A stretch of DNA of 64,000 nt from JAHDCJ01 sp039028895 (GCA_039028895.1 JBCCHF010000010.1:62001-126000); one strand, 5' to 3'. Numbered from the stretch's first letter, positions 1-8,599 are shown. The notes: generated from the letters alone by a model not told the origin. A program made the numbers and translations.

Positions 1-46
1 TGAGTTCATTTATGGGGGATGCTGGAAAGTTAGATATAGTTTTTCT

Positions 47-180
47 ACCGCAAAGTTGCGCTAAGGTATGCGCAGAGTTTTTTTGTGTTGGAAATTAGAT
101 TTGGGAGATTTAGTGTCGGGTGTAATTAAAAAATATGTCTGTCTTTGCAAAAATCTCTGTGGTGCTTTGTGGTGAAAAAA
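47..180. repeat. dispersed GCAAAG / GCGCAGAG intergenic repeat, copy 1
   Basis: Two short blocks, about 47-85 (ACCGCAAAGTTGCGCTAAGG...GCGCAGAG) and 143-180 (CTTTGCAAAAATCTCTGTGGTG...GTGGTGAAAA). The same words recur in at least six other gaps of this window, always outside genes. Such CACAGAG/GCAAAG/GCGC strings are common intergenic repeats in Bacteroidota; no open frame or transposase is associated. Function unknown. Confidence 0.5.
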
Positions 181-190
181 ATCAAACTTT

Positions 191-1612
191 CTAATCTACC
201 CTCTGCAACAACCATTTTTTGAAAAGTAAATATTCACCTGATAAGGCTTCTGCATCTGCTTTCAACGTCGCGATGGCTTTTAGTCTTCGCTTATCATCTG
301 GTCGGCCTGCCACCCTATTGAAATATTTCATAAACAGGCCTATGAGATCTCGATAGTGAAGGAACGATGTTCTGTCGTTTTTGATCGCTTTGCGCAATGC
401 ATCTGTTTCAGAAATTGCAAGGTTCAGATTATCCTGATGATAACAAATGATGATATAGACAAGCCTTAAGGTGTGTTCATCAAATTTGGCACAATGGGTT
501 AGGTCAAGCGACATTAGCTCGTACGCTTTTTTGTAATTCCCTGTAAACACATAAGCCATACATACCATCCAGTTTATCCTGAACCAGAAGTGGCAATCCT
601 TGTCAAAATCGCGTTCAAATTCCCAAAAGAGGCTGATAGCTTCCTCATATTTATCCAGATTGATCAGATTTGAGATCTGATTGAATATCATTCCATGAAA
701 ATTGTAGGATGCATTTTTTGCAAAATATTGTTTATGCTTACGTAGTTGATCGAGTGCTGATCGGTTGAATTGGTTGGCCTGTTCAAAATCACGGAGCAGA
801 TAATACTCCAATCCGATCATAGCACGAAGCGTGACCTCATAGGTAACAAGCTTGGGTCTTTGCTTAAGAATTTCAGGTAAAAGATCAAGTGCATTTGTCA
901 GCACGCCAATTTTATCAGTTCCCTTGACAGAATACGACTGGAAGAGGTAATCATAAAAGGCAAAAAAAGGAGGCTGTACCACCAACTCCATTTCGAATAC
1001 GGTTTCAGCGGAATGGGTCTTAAATTCCTTTTGCTTTCTGGAAATATAATCCTTGGTGAAAATCAAATTGCGTTTCAGGTCGAATTCCAATTCGAGATAA
1101 TTGAGGTAATTCGCCTCAAGAGCGGCGGCAAACAACCATTCCATCCTCATAAAATAATCAAGGTCTACCTTTTTTTCATAAACGATAAACTCGAATCGTA
1201 GCCGCACCAACTCGACGATTAACTTAAAATCTGATTTGGTTTCTGCTTTTCGCCAGGCCTTTCTCCACTCGGCATCAAATTGGTCGAAGGCTTTTCGCTG
1301 TATCAATGATTTCAAAAACCAGTAAGTACTGAGGGCATCATCTTTAGCCAGAACAGACAATAAAGCCTCTTGGGCAACAAACAACCTAATCTCATTATTC
1401 AAGTCCCGTAATACGTTTCTGAGGAGATAGTCTTTATTAGGATGATAAGATTTCTTAAAAAGCAACTGGAACAATTCCGGTTTGTCCGATGGTGATTTAT
1501 TCAATAAAAGATCAAAAGTTGTAGCTAGTCTTTCATTTTTTTGTTTTAACACAAATCTAAATTTTTGACTATTATTTTTTGATAAAATTTCTATTAAAGT
1601 ATTTTCAATCAA
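191..1612 (-). CDS. hypothetical helical-repeat (TPR-like) protein
   Basis: A 473-residue protein without signal peptide or membrane segment. It is almost entirely helical by appearance, with many Leu/Phe/Tyr/Trp residues spaced as in tetratricopeptide solenoids. The C-terminal half holds TPR-like pairs, for example around residues 270-400 (EYYLLRDFEQANQFNRSAL, YKKAYELMSLDL). I do not recognise a catalytic motif. It is transcribed away from the following outer-membrane protein gene, across an AT-rich gap of about 110 bases that must hold both promoters. It is probably a cytoplasmic scaffold or lineage-specific protein; the precise role is unknown. Confidence 0.75.
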   Translation of the reverse strand: MIENTLIEILSKNNSQKFRFVLKQKNERLATTFDLLLNKSPSDKPELFQLLFKKSYHPNKDYLLRNVLRDLNNEIRLFVAQEALLSVLAKDDALSTYWFLKSLIQRKAFDQFDAEWRKAWRKAETKSDFKLIVELVRLRFEFIVYEKKVDLDYFMRMEWLFAAALEANYLNYLELEFDLKRNLIFTKDYISRKQKEFKTHSAETVFEMELVVQPPFFAFYDYLFQSYSVKGTDKIGVLTNALDLLPEILKQRPKLVTYEVTLRAMIGLEYYLLRDFEQANQFNRSALDQLRKHKQYFAKNASYNFHGMIFNQISNLINLDKYEEAISLFWEFERDFDKDCHFWFRINWMVCMAYVFTGNYKKAYELMSLDLTHCAKFDEHTLRLVYIIICYHQDNLNLAISETDALRKAIKNDRTSFLHYRDLIGLFMKYFNRVAGRPDDKRRLKAIATLKADAEALSGEYLLFKKWLLQRVD

Positions 1613-1721
1613 TTATTTATGTTTTATTATCTGTTTTAAATAAAAAAATTTTACTTACACAAATTTAAATTTTTTCCTTGAAATTCATTTTTGACTGCCT
1701 CATCTTGTTGTATAAAAATTT

Positions 1722-2405
1722 ATGCAGAACTTCATCCAAAAATCTATTTTTTGCCTTTTCATTTTTCTGGGCAGTCAACAAATTATGGCGCAAACTTTTA
1801 TTGGAATTACCATTGGGCCAAATATTGCAAAATGGAACGGCACAGATCCGGCGAACATCTTCCAAGGTTCAACCAGTCTCACTTCAATGACTGGCTTCTT
1901 TCTTTCCGTACCTGTAGAGTCGAGACAATTTGATCACCTTTCGTTCGTACAGGAAATTGCATGGTCTCAAAAGGGAACCGGCCTTGACCTTAACGAGGTC
2001 GTCAATGGCATCCCTGTAACCGGAACAGCAAGAATTGTCATCAACAATCTAGAATACGGTGCTTTCATCAAAGGATATTACCCCTTTGGCAATAACGAAG
2101 TATTTGCTTTTGCAGGACCAACAATGGGAATTGCCATAGCTGGTTCGATGGCAGTGAAATCCTCCGGCAATGGCAATAATGGGCAAACGACAGTAAAAGA
2201 GTCCATAGACCTGGAAGAATGGGGCTATAAACGCTTTGAATGGGGCATTGGATTCGGAACTGGCGTCACTATTCCTGCGGGGAAGTCAAGGTTTTCAGTT
2301 TTGTTGCGGTATCAGTTCGGGCTTACTGATGTCGATAAAGGCGAAGGCCCAAATGCGGTTATTCGAAATCGGGTTTTGAATTTTTCTTTGGGGTATAGCC
2401 TTTAA
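1722..2405 (+). CDS. outer-membrane beta-barrel protein (OMP_b-brl type)
   Basis: A 227-residue exported protein. Residues 1-24 form a signal peptide (basic start, FCLFIFLG core, ending MAQ). The mature part begins TFIGITIGPNIAKW and shows alternating glycine/aromatic strands, including YGAFIKGYYPFG, FAFAGPTMGIAIAG and LLRYQFGLTDV. It ends in LNFSLGYSL, the alternating hydrophobic C-terminal strand expected of a small outer-membrane barrel. This resembles the PorT/OmpW-like barrels common in Bacteroidota. Ligand and role are unknown. It stands alone, 78 bases ahead of prfA. Confidence 0.75.
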   Translation: MQNFIQKSIFCLFIFLGSQQIMAQTFIGITIGPNIAKWNGTDPANIFQGSTSLTSMTGFFLSVPVESRQFDHLSFVQEIAWSQKGTGLDLNEVVNGIPVTGTARIVINNLEYGAFIKGYYPFGNNEVFAFAGPTMGIAIAGSMAVKSSGNGNNGQTTVKESIDLEEWGYKRFEWGIGFGTGVTIPAGKSRFSVLLRYQFGLTDVDKGEGPNAVIRNRVLNFSLGYSL

Positions 2406-2431
2406 GTATCTGAATTCTCATTTTTTCTGTT

Positions 2432-2449
2432 ATTCCCTGTTAAGGGAAT
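2432..2449. other. inverted repeat between OMP gene and prfA
   Basis: ATTCCC-TGTTAA-GGGAAT is a perfect 6-bp inverted repeat with a 6-base loop, 27 bases after the stop of the barrel gene and just ahead of the prfA minus-7 box. It could be a weak terminator for the upstream gene or an operator. The stem is short, so the call is tentative. Confidence 0.3.
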
Positions 2450-2455
2450 TAATCG

Positions 2456-2463
2456 TATTTTTG
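2456..2463 (+). promoter_or_regulatory. candidate minus-7 box for prfA
   Basis: TATTTTTG fits the Bacteroidota minus-7 consensus TAnnTTTG and lies 20 bases before the prfA ATG. No convincing minus-33 TTTG is present at the expected distance, so the assignment rests on one element. Confidence 0.35.
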
Positions 2464-2483
2464 CCGCGTTAATAGCAGAAAAA

Positions 2484-3572
2484 ATGGCAATGCTCGACAA
2501 ATTAGAGGCGATAAATGAACGGTTTGAGTATCTGGGCGAACAGCTGACTGACCCGGAGGCCACCTCCGACATGAAGCGATTTACCAAGATCAGCAAAGAG
2601 TATAAAAACCTTCAGGAGATCGTAGATGTATACAATCGTTATAAATTAATTCTGACTAACATCGAAAACAACCAGACTATTGTTCGGGAAGAAGATGATC
2701 AGGAGTTTATCGAAATGGCTAAAATGGAGCTCGAGGAGCTATTGCCTGAACGTGAAAAAATCGAAGAGGAAATCAAAATCCTGCTGATCCCCAAAGACCC
2801 CAAAGATGAAAAAGACGTCATCGTGGAGATCAGGGCAGGAACTGGCGGTGATGAGGCCAGTATCTTTGCGGGTGACCTTTTTGACATGTACGGCTACTAT
2901 TTCAAAGAAAGGGGCTGGAAATACGAGATCGTCAGTGAAACAGCAGGGACGGTAGGCGGATACAGCAAACTCATTTTAGAAGTTAATGGTGATAGCGTTT
3001 TTGGTCAACTCAAATACGAGTCAGGCGCTCACCGTGTACAACGCGTCCCCAAAACAGAATCTCAGGGCAGGGTCCACACTTCTGCGGCTACCGTTGTTGT
3101 AATGCCTCAACTGGAAATGGAGGATGTCGACATCAATAAAGCCGACCTCAAATGGGACACTTTCCGTTCTTCAGGCGCTGGTGGACAGCACGTTAACAAA
3201 ACCGAATCGGCGGTTAGGGTGACCCACATCCCTACGGGCATTGTAGTCGAATGTCAGGATGGTCGTTCTCAGATCAAAAACCGTGAAATCGCGCTACAGC
3301 GCCTTTACGATCGCATCCTTGAAGCCCAGGTCGAAGCCCACGAATCTGATATCGCCCAAACGCGTAAATCACTTGTTACAAGCGGCGACCGTTCAGAAAA
3401 GATCAGGACTTATAATTACCCTCAAAACCGAATGACGGATCACCGTATCGGCTTGACGCTCTATAACCTCACCGATATCATGGGCGGCAAGGAAGGCAAA
3501 TTTCAGGACATCGTCGATCAGCTGAAAATGGCTGAGAATGCCGAAAAGATGAAGGAAGGGATAGAGGAATAG
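2484..3572 (+). CDS. prfA: peptide chain release factor 1
   Basis: Class I release factor RF1, which recognises UAA and UAG in the ribosomal A site and triggers peptidyl-tRNA hydrolysis. Length is 362 residues, normal for the family. The tripeptide anticodon is P-K-T at residues 189-191 within HRVQRVPKTESQGR; RF2 would have SPF. The catalytic GGQ is at 233-235 in SSGAGGQHVNKTES. The N-terminal helical domain (1-100) and the C-terminal domain (TYNYPQNRMTDHRIG) are intact. The ATG at 2484 follows a TAnnTTTG promoter-like box. No overlap with neighbours; housekeeping gene. Confidence 0.97.
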   Translation: MAMLDKLEAINERFEYLGEQLTDPEATSDMKRFTKISKEYKNLQEIVDVYNRYKLILTNIENNQTIVREEDDQEFIEMAKMELEELLPEREKIEEEIKILLIPKDPKDEKDVIVEIRAGTGGDEASIFAGDLFDMYGYYFKERGWKYEIVSETAGTVGGYSKLILEVNGDSVFGQLKYESGAHRVQRVPKTESQGRVHTSAATVVVMPQLEMEDVDINKADLKWDTFRSSGAGGQHVNKTESAVRVTHIPTGIVVECQDGRSQIKNREIALQRLYDRILEAQVEAHESDIAQTRKSLVTSGDRSEKIRTYNYPQNRMTDHRIGLTLYNLTDIMGGKEGKFQDIVDQLKMAENAEKMKEGIEE

Positions 3573-3737
3573 GTATTAGATGTTCATTTTTTTCAGTTGA
3601 TAAAAAAACGAACCAAAAAAATCTTGTCAAAATAAACTCACGCCGTTCGAACAGTATTTTGACGGCCTCCCCAACGGGTAATTAGATAATTTAGGAATTA
3701 GGCTAAAGGATAATAAAACGCAAACTTAGCATGCATT

Positions 3738-4463
3738 TTACCCCAGTATCTCTTTGAGTACTGTATGGGCTTGAATCTGGGTCATGTTTTCTACATGGTA
3801 ACTGTAGTAGGCGAGCCATTTTTCAATAAAATCGTTGCGCATTTTGCGGTTAAGTGGGATATCTCCGATCTCTTCCAGTGAGAGGGTGAGGAGTTGATGG
3901 AGGAGTTCGCTCATTGGTTCATCAAGGTGATAGCCGTGTATGGGTTTCCTGGTTTTGAACACACCAGCCTCCAGGTCGAACCACGAATGACCGATTATGT
4001 AGTCATTGCCTGGCATGAAGCCCAGGAATCGGGTCAGATGCACTGCAAAATAGAGATGAAAGTTAGCAACACCTTCCTCCATCGTATCGAGATAAGTAAA
4101 ACAGTCGAATAGAAATCTGAATAGTGCAGGGCCTGGCTCTGACTCCTTAATCGTTTTTCGCGCCAGTTCAATCATAAACAATCCAACCGCCGATTTGAGC
4201 ACATCGAAAGGAATGCTTTGATACAAAAGGGCAGGCTTGATTTCTTTTGTGCGATTCAAATCCTTGTTGTCTCGATGGTATACCACAAGATCAAGTAGCG
4301 TCATCACCTGCAGGAGGCTGGCACTCACCTTGGGTTTTTTCGCCCTTACTCCGGAAACGATGTAGGTTCTTAAACCGAGTTCTTCAGTGTAAATATCGCA
4401 GATCAGACTGGTCTCTGAGTATTTTACTGATCTGAATACTATGCCTCTGGTTTTTACCAACAT
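3738..4463 (-). CDS. recO: DNA repair protein RecO
   Basis: Recombination mediator of the RecFOR pathway that helps load RecA onto SSB-coated single-stranded DNA. The N-terminal OB-fold is plain (MLVKTRGIVFRSVKYSETSL, then YTEELGLRTYIVSGVR), followed by the helical C-terminal domain. I place the start at the ATG at 4463, giving 241 residues. The frame stays open 20 codons further to 4523, but that stretch is translated from the adjacent hairpin repeat array and is not RecO-like. In many Bacteroidota recO lies next to porZ; here the two are separated by an inserted cassette. Confidence 0.93.
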   Translation of the reverse strand: MLVKTRGIVFRSVKYSETSLICDIYTEELGLRTYIVSGVRAKKPKVSASLLQVMTLLDLVVYHRDNKDLNRTKEIKPALLYQSIPFDVLKSAVGLFMIELARKTIKESEPGPALFRFLFDCFTYLDTMEEGVANFHLYFAVHLTRFLGFMPGNDYIIGHSWFDLEAGVFKTRKPIHGYHLDEPMSELLHQLLTLSLEEIGDIPLNRKMRNDFIEKWLAYYSYHVENMTQIQAHTVLKEILG

Positions 4464-4483
4464 AGCCGCTAAGTTACGGGTTC

Positions 4484-4673
4484 TTGCTCGCTTTGCTCGC
4501 AATTGTTGTCGCCTATGGCTCATTGTTTACTCTTCCTGTGGTCGAGTATTGTTGTCGTTCGCTAGGCTCACTTACTGTTGTCACTCCCTTTGGTCGCTTA
4601 CTGTTTTCGCTGGCGCTCAGAGTTTACGGCTTCGCCTTACTTATTGTCGCAGCTTTGCTGCTTACTTGTAAAT
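4484..4673. repeat. mini-hairpin repeat array A (left flank of cassette)
   Basis: About 190 bases made of 20-27 base units. Read on the minus strand, outward from the cassette, each unit is an A-rich spacer such as GACAACAGTAAG or AACAATAAG followed by a short stem, for example CAGC-AAA-GCTG, GGC-GAA-GCC, CGACCAAAGGGAG or GAGCCTAGCGAAC. The first element beside the cassette is ACAAGTAAG. Array B at 6123-6243 has the same vocabulary in the opposite orientation. The array begins about 20 bases upstream of the recO start. It is not a CRISPR, because there are no constant repeats with unique spacers. Confidence 0.75.
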
Positions 4674-4717
4674 TGATGTATATGTTTTGACAATTTGATT
4701 GAATGAAACTAAAATGT

Positions 4718-4739
4718 AGTTACGCTAGTTATCGTAACT
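4718..4739. promoter_or_regulatory. 7-bp inverted repeat upstream of the cassette genes
   Basis: AGTTACG-N8-CGTAACT is a perfect inverted repeat, centred about 50 bases before the ATG at 4779. It could be an operator for the two-gene unit or a stem-loop in its leader. No regulator is identified. Confidence 0.35.
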
Positions 4740-4778
4740 GAAATAAATGTATTGGGTTTTAAAGCGTTATATACGACA

Positions 4779-5615
4779 ATGGGAAAGACATTTATCCACG
4801 AGGAGGTCATTAACTTAATTGAAACCGTCCAATTTGAGGAAGCTATTCAAAAGATCGAACAACTTTACCCTTTACAAGGGATAGGAGCAGCAAGCAATTT
4901 TTCGAAGCAACGAAATGAAGAAAAAGGATTGTTTGCCTACTCTCTGATCAAGGAGATGTTGTCTAAAAAGGTCGTTGACAATGAACAGTTGTATAAAAAA
5001 CTGGACCTGTCGAGTGATTATGTCTCTGAGATTGTTGAGCTTTCCCGCTTACTCATTAGAATTGAGAATAACCCACAATTATCGGCCTTTAAAGAAGATT
5101 TGGTCGCAGTTATACATGGTTTATTTGGCAAAATAAGTGTCTTCATTCAAGAAAACTCAAATGACTATCCGAATAACACAATCACTGGAAAAGTCTGGTT
5201 GGATGGCTCAATCATCAGAGTATGGGCCCAGGTAATTGCTGATTATTTCGGAAGAAAGGAAAGCCTAAACAAGGCCATTGATATATCTTTCTTCAAAGCC
5301 AAAGTTACTTTGTCGATAATGTCACATTACCCCGAATCGGTTGGTCCGGACATGCTGTCAGTGGCAAACAAATTTGAGCAGAAAAAGGATTATGACAATG
5401 CTCTAAAGTTCTACAATCCTGTAGTTTTGGACTTTGTAAAATTTTTGGAAGAAATCGAAAGTTATGCATCAGAAGATGACTTTGATTTTGAGGAAAGGAA
5501 ACAAATAATTCTAAATTCATTAATTGAAGCAGTAGAAGGCCTGAAAAGAATAAGCTACTTTGAGGACAACGAAAATCTAATCAGCAGAGCAAAGAAATTA
5601 TTGAATGAAAAATAA
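4779..5615 (+). CDS. hypothetical all-helical protein, partner of macrodomain gene
   Basis: A 278-residue acidic cytoplasmic protein with no signal peptide and no family I recognise. It looks entirely helical, with repeated amphipathic stretches such as INLIETVQFEEAIQKIEQLY near the N-terminus and KKDYDNALKFYNPVVLDFVKF near residue 210, so a TPR-like or helical-bundle fold is plausible. I chose the ATG at 4779 (MGKTFIHEE). The TTG at 4752 in the same frame is less likely. The stop is only 3 bases before the macrodomain ATG, so the two genes are surely co-transcribed. Base composition appears AT-richer than the flanking recO and porZ. Function unknown. Confidence 0.75.
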   Translation: MGKTFIHEEVINLIETVQFEEAIQKIEQLYPLQGIGAASNFSKQRNEEKGLFAYSLIKEMLSKKVVDNEQLYKKLDLSSDYVSEIVELSRLLIRIENNPQLSAFKEDLVAVIHGLFGKISVFIQENSNDYPNNTITGKVWLDGSIIRVWAQVIADYFGRKESLNKAIDISFFKAKVTLSIMSHYPESVGPDMLSVANKFEQKKDYDNALKFYNPVVLDFVKFLEEIESYASEDDFDFEERKQIILNSLIEAVEGLKRISYFEDNENLISRAKKLLNEK

Positions 5616-5618
5616 GGT

Positions 5619-6131
5619 ATGCTGAAAATAGAACTAATCAAAGGAGACATCACTAAACTGGAAGTTGATGGAATTGTGAATGCAGCCAATACTTCTCTTC
5701 TCGGAGGAGGTGGAGTTGATGGTGCTATTCACAGGGCCGGAGGGAAACAGATCCTTGAAGAATGTATGGAGATCAGAAACAGACAAGGCGGTTGCAAAGT
5801 TGGTGAAGCTGTCTATACTTCAGCAGGAAAGCTCAATGCAAAATATGTGATTCATACCGTTGGACCAAGGTGGAATGACGGGAAAAGCCATGAGTCAGAA
5901 AAACTCGCGAATTGTTATTTGAATTCTCTCAAGATCGCAGAATCTTTAAAACTAAAATCCATAGCATTCCCTAATATTAGCACAGGAATTTACAGGTACC
6001 CAAAAAATGAAGCAGCAAAAATTGCAATTGAAACTGTACAATATTATTATCCCATTCACCTGGAGAAAGCAATCTTCGTTTGTTTCGACGACGAAAATTA
6101 CCAACTGTATAAATCCATCCTAAACAAGTAA
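5619..6131 (+). CDS. macrodomain ADP-ribose hydrolase (O-acetyl-ADP-ribose deacetylase type)
   Basis: A 170-residue single macrodomain of the YmdB/MacroD type. These proteins bind ADP-ribose and remove O-acetyl-ADP-ribose or mono-ADP-ribosyl groups. The signature is complete: IVNAANTSLLGGGGVDGAIHRAGG at residues 19-42 (NAAN, then GGGGVDGAI), IHTVGPRW, and the loop ISTGIYRYP near 120-128. It starts 3 bases after the helical partner gene. Its TAA stop lies inside the ACAAGTAAG motif that opens repeat array B, so the repeat supplies the stop. The pairing could mean reversal of ADP-ribosylation in a stress or defence setting, but no ADP-ribosyltransferase is visible nearby. Confidence 0.92.
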   Translation: MLKIELIKGDITKLEVDGIVNAANTSLLGGGGVDGAIHRAGGKQILEECMEIRNRQGGCKVGEAVYTSAGKLNAKYVIHTVGPRWNDGKSHESEKLANCYLNSLKIAESLKLKSIAFPNISTGIYRYPKNEAAKIAIETVQYYYPIHLEKAIFVCFDDENYQLYKSILNK

Positions 6132-6243
6132 GAGAGCGCAGCGAACGACAACAATAGCGACCAAAGGGAGCGAAAACAGTAAGCCGAAGGCGACAACAAG
6201 TAAGTGAGCAGAGCGAACGACAACAATAAGCGACCAAAGGGAG
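6123..6243. repeat. mini-hairpin repeat array B (right flank of cassette)
   Basis: This array fills the gap between the macrodomain and porZ completely. Read on the plus strand it starts ACAAGTAAG, then alternates spacers (GACAACAATAG, GAAAACAGTAAG, GACAACAAGTAAG) with short cores (CGACCAAAGGGAG twice, CCGAAGG, TGAGCAGAGCGAAC). The same cores occur in array A, which runs the other way. The porZ stop codon follows directly at 6244-6246. Confidence 0.75.
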
Positions 6244-8538
6244 TTAGTTCACCAGCAAGATCTTAGTCACCAGTTTCTTAGTGCCATCACGACTTGTCAG
6301 GAAAACGAGATAGACCCCTGAGTTGGCGCGGCGACCATTATAATCGTTACCATCCCAAACTGCCTGGCCACCTGCAGCTCTAGTTTCGTAGACCAGAGTG
6401 CCACTGACATCCGTGATCTTGACATCGGCATCACGCACAAGGCCTTTGATAGCTATCGGGCCTGCATAGTCAGGTCTGACTGGATTTGGAAATGCGTAAA
6501 CATCGGAAAAAGCGACATTGCCATCTGTTGCATCCGAACGGTAGGAAAGCATCCCGCCAGATGTACCGAAAAAGACTTCACCGGTAATGCCGTTAATTTC
6601 AATCTTATTGACTTCGTTGGTAAATAGTGGACTATTCCCTGTATTAAAACGAAGGACTTCCTCTTCTGCATCTGCGTCAAGTACAAATACTCCGTTGTTT
6701 GTACCAAACCATTTGCGGTTGGCACCATCAATGGCAATCGTGTTTATGGTTTCTGTACCCAGAAGGTAATCATCGAAAGCACCTTCACGGGCAACGGGTC
6801 GTCTACCGGGACATTGGCCATCAAAGATCTGTGAAGCACATTCAAAAACGATAGGACCGACTGTCGTACCAACCCAGACATTCCCATCAAGGTCTACGGC
6901 AACGGAACGTACATCATCAGTCACCAAAATAGAGTTATTCGGCCTCAGGGTAACCCAGCGATCATCGTTGGTATTGGTAATATCTTGTCCGGAATCATAC
7001 ACCAAAACGCCTTTATCAGCATTACCTCCAGCAAACCATTTGAAGTTGTTTCGATCAACAACCACTTCTGTCGGTTGTGTAAAATTAGCACTGGAACCCA
7101 TGCTGTGCCATTCTCCTTCGGTTGTTCTGACAACGATCGGACTTACTGCGCCGAAATTGGAGACCCAAAGGTTGCCGGCATCGTCAAAGACCATCCCACT
7201 CACCCTGGTACTGGAACCGTCATTTGCATGAGGTTGGAGCCCGGAGTTATCTGCATTATAAAGGGTTATCTCGCCCTCAAAATACTCGATCAGCCCTAAT
7301 TTATAGGATCCGATAAAAACATGATTATCAGCATCATTTACTTCAATGGTATTCATATCCCAATAGCCATTCAGTTCCGGAATTTCGAAAGGCCTGAAAA
7401 TCTCCCATTGGTTATTTGAGAATGACCAGAAACCATCGGAGGCCGTTTTAAATCCCCATTGCGGCTTTAACAATATTGATGCTACCCATACCTCGTTGTT
7501 TTTTATGGAAATATCACCAACATTCCTTGAAAAAGGGCCATTGATATCATATTCTTCGATGAGGTCTGAAGGCGTAATACGCGCCATTCCCCGGAAGGTA
7601 TCCGCCACCCAGACATTCCCTTGTTCATCTTCAATAGATTCACCAATAGCGCCTACCAGGTTGCCTTCGTCAAAGTGTTCTGCAGAGCCATCCGGATAAA
7701 GGTATGTCAGCTGGTCAGCGCAGTTGTAACAAGGAGTAGAGATTACAATTTTGTCGCTGCCTGCCGCCATGTAACGGTTGTAAAAGTTGTCGCGATAAAA
7801 AAGGAAAGTCCAATTGTTTCCGTCAAATACATAGACCGAATCATTGACATCAACATAAAGCTTTCCATCAAGTACTGCCAGCGAATGAGAATAATATGCT
7901 GATGGCAATCCGTCTGTTTGATCAACCAGCGTCCAGTTATTGAAATCCTTGATCACAATTTCCGGATTATTGGCAGCGATGTAGTAAATACCGTCATCCA
8001 TCGAAGCATACAAGTTGCCATTGTACTTGGTCACGGCATTCACACCGTCGTTGGTAAATGTCGTGTACCGTATTTCGGTCTCCACCATATCCAGCTTTAC
8101 GATACCGAAAGCCGCAGAGAAGAAAGCGGCTTCGTCATCAAAGAAAATATGATTGATAGACTTATCTCCTGTAACCGAATTTGTTTCCTTGATCAGGTTA
8201 AAATTGGTGATCTTGCCATCCTTTAGGAAGTCGATATTACTATTATTATAAACGATGATCAAGGTCTCGTTTACAGGGTTATACCTGACCACCTGTACAC
8301 CAGCATCATTCAAGCCTGACACCTTGTTAAAGAGTTCGGTTGAAAAATCCTGTTTATCAATACTGACAAGCGACTCCAGGGTACCGTAATAGATCTTTTC
8401 GCTACTTTGGGTAACTGTCGATGCTTTTTTATAGGGCAGGTGCGAGCGCCACTGACCAATACCAATTGGCGTTTCCTGGGCCAGCAGGCAAGGTATTCCG
8501 ATAAGGAAAGAAAGGGCTAACAATACTGATCTTCGCAT
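6244..8538 (-). CDS. porZ: type IX secretion system protein PorZ
   Basis: A 764-residue exported protein. The signal peptide is residues 1-20 (LLALSFLIGIPCLLAQ). Two seven-bladed-propeller-like domains follow, with recurrent blades of the form GNVWVADT, GNLWVSNFG, GNVWVGTTVG and NRKWFGTNNGVFV, typical of two-component-regulator propellers. The last 80 residues form a T9SS-type C-terminal domain (FPNPVRPDYAGPIAIKG ... NSGVYLVFLTSRDGTKKLVTKILLVN). In Porphyromonas gingivalis PorZ is a surface component of the attachment complex that anchors T9SS cargo to A-LPS; length there is similar. Its presence implies a working T9SS elsewhere in the genome. The normal neighbour recO is displaced by the cassette. 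Confidence 0.88.
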   Translation of the reverse strand: MRRSVLLALSFLIGIPCLLAQETPIGIGQWRSHLPYKKASTVTQSSEKIYYGTLESLVSIDKQDFSTELFNKVSGLNDAGVQVVRYNPVNETLIIVYNNSNIDFLKDGKITNFNLIKETNSVTGDKSINHIFFDDEAAFFSAAFGIVKLDMVETEIRYTTFTNDGVNAVTKYNGNLYASMDDGIYYIAANNPEIVIKDFNNWTLVDQTDGLPSAYYSHSLAVLDGKLYVDVNDSVYVFDGNNWTFLFYRDNFYNRYMAAGSDKIVISTPCYNCADQLTYLYPDGSAEHFDEGNLVGAIGESIEDEQGNVWVADTFRGMARITPSDLIEEYDINGPFSRNVGDISIKNNEVWVASILLKPQWGFKTASDGFWSFSNNQWEIFRPFEIPELNGYWDMNTIEVNDADNHVFIGSYKLGLIEYFEGEITLYNADNSGLQPHANDGSSTRVSGMVFDDAGNLWVSNFGAVSPIVVRTTEGEWHSMGSSANFTQPTEVVVDRNNFKWFAGGNADKGVLVYDSGQDITNTNDDRWVTLRPNNSILVTDDVRSVAVDLDGNVWVGTTVGPIVFECASQIFDGQCPGRRPVAREGAFDDYLLGTETINTIAIDGANRKWFGTNNGVFVLDADAEEEVLRFNTGNSPLFTNEVNKIEINGITGEVFFGTSGGMLSYRSDATDGNVAFSDVYAFPNPVRPDYAGPIAIKGLVRDADVKITDVSGTLVYETRAAGGQAVWDGNDYNGRRANSGVYLVFLTSRDGTKKLVTKILLVN

Positions 8539-8570
8539 ATTTCTTATGGCTTCACTTTTCTGTTAAACGA

Positions 8571-8599
8571 CAAAAATACGCAAATGTCCATTATTCAAA
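8571..8599 (-). promoter_or_regulatory. candidate porZ promoter
   Basis: On the minus strand TATTTTTG (8571-8578) matches TAnnTTTG exactly, and a TTTG lies 17 bases upstream (8596-8599). The start codon of porZ is 33 bases downstream of the box. Spacing is a little shorter than the usual 19-21 bases. Confidence 0.4.

Noticed and set aside
4464..4523. N-terminal extension of RecO of 20 residues
   Set aside because: It is translated from the hairpin repeat array, is basic and low complexity, and RecO homologues begin at MLVKTRG.
4441..4690. Possible small proteins in the repeat array on the plus strand
   Set aside because: The open frames follow the repeat units, have no family look, and overlap the recO promoter region; the repeats explain the open frames.
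4484..6243. CRISPR array
   Set aside because: Units vary in core and length, spacers are not unique 30-mers, and no cas gene is present.
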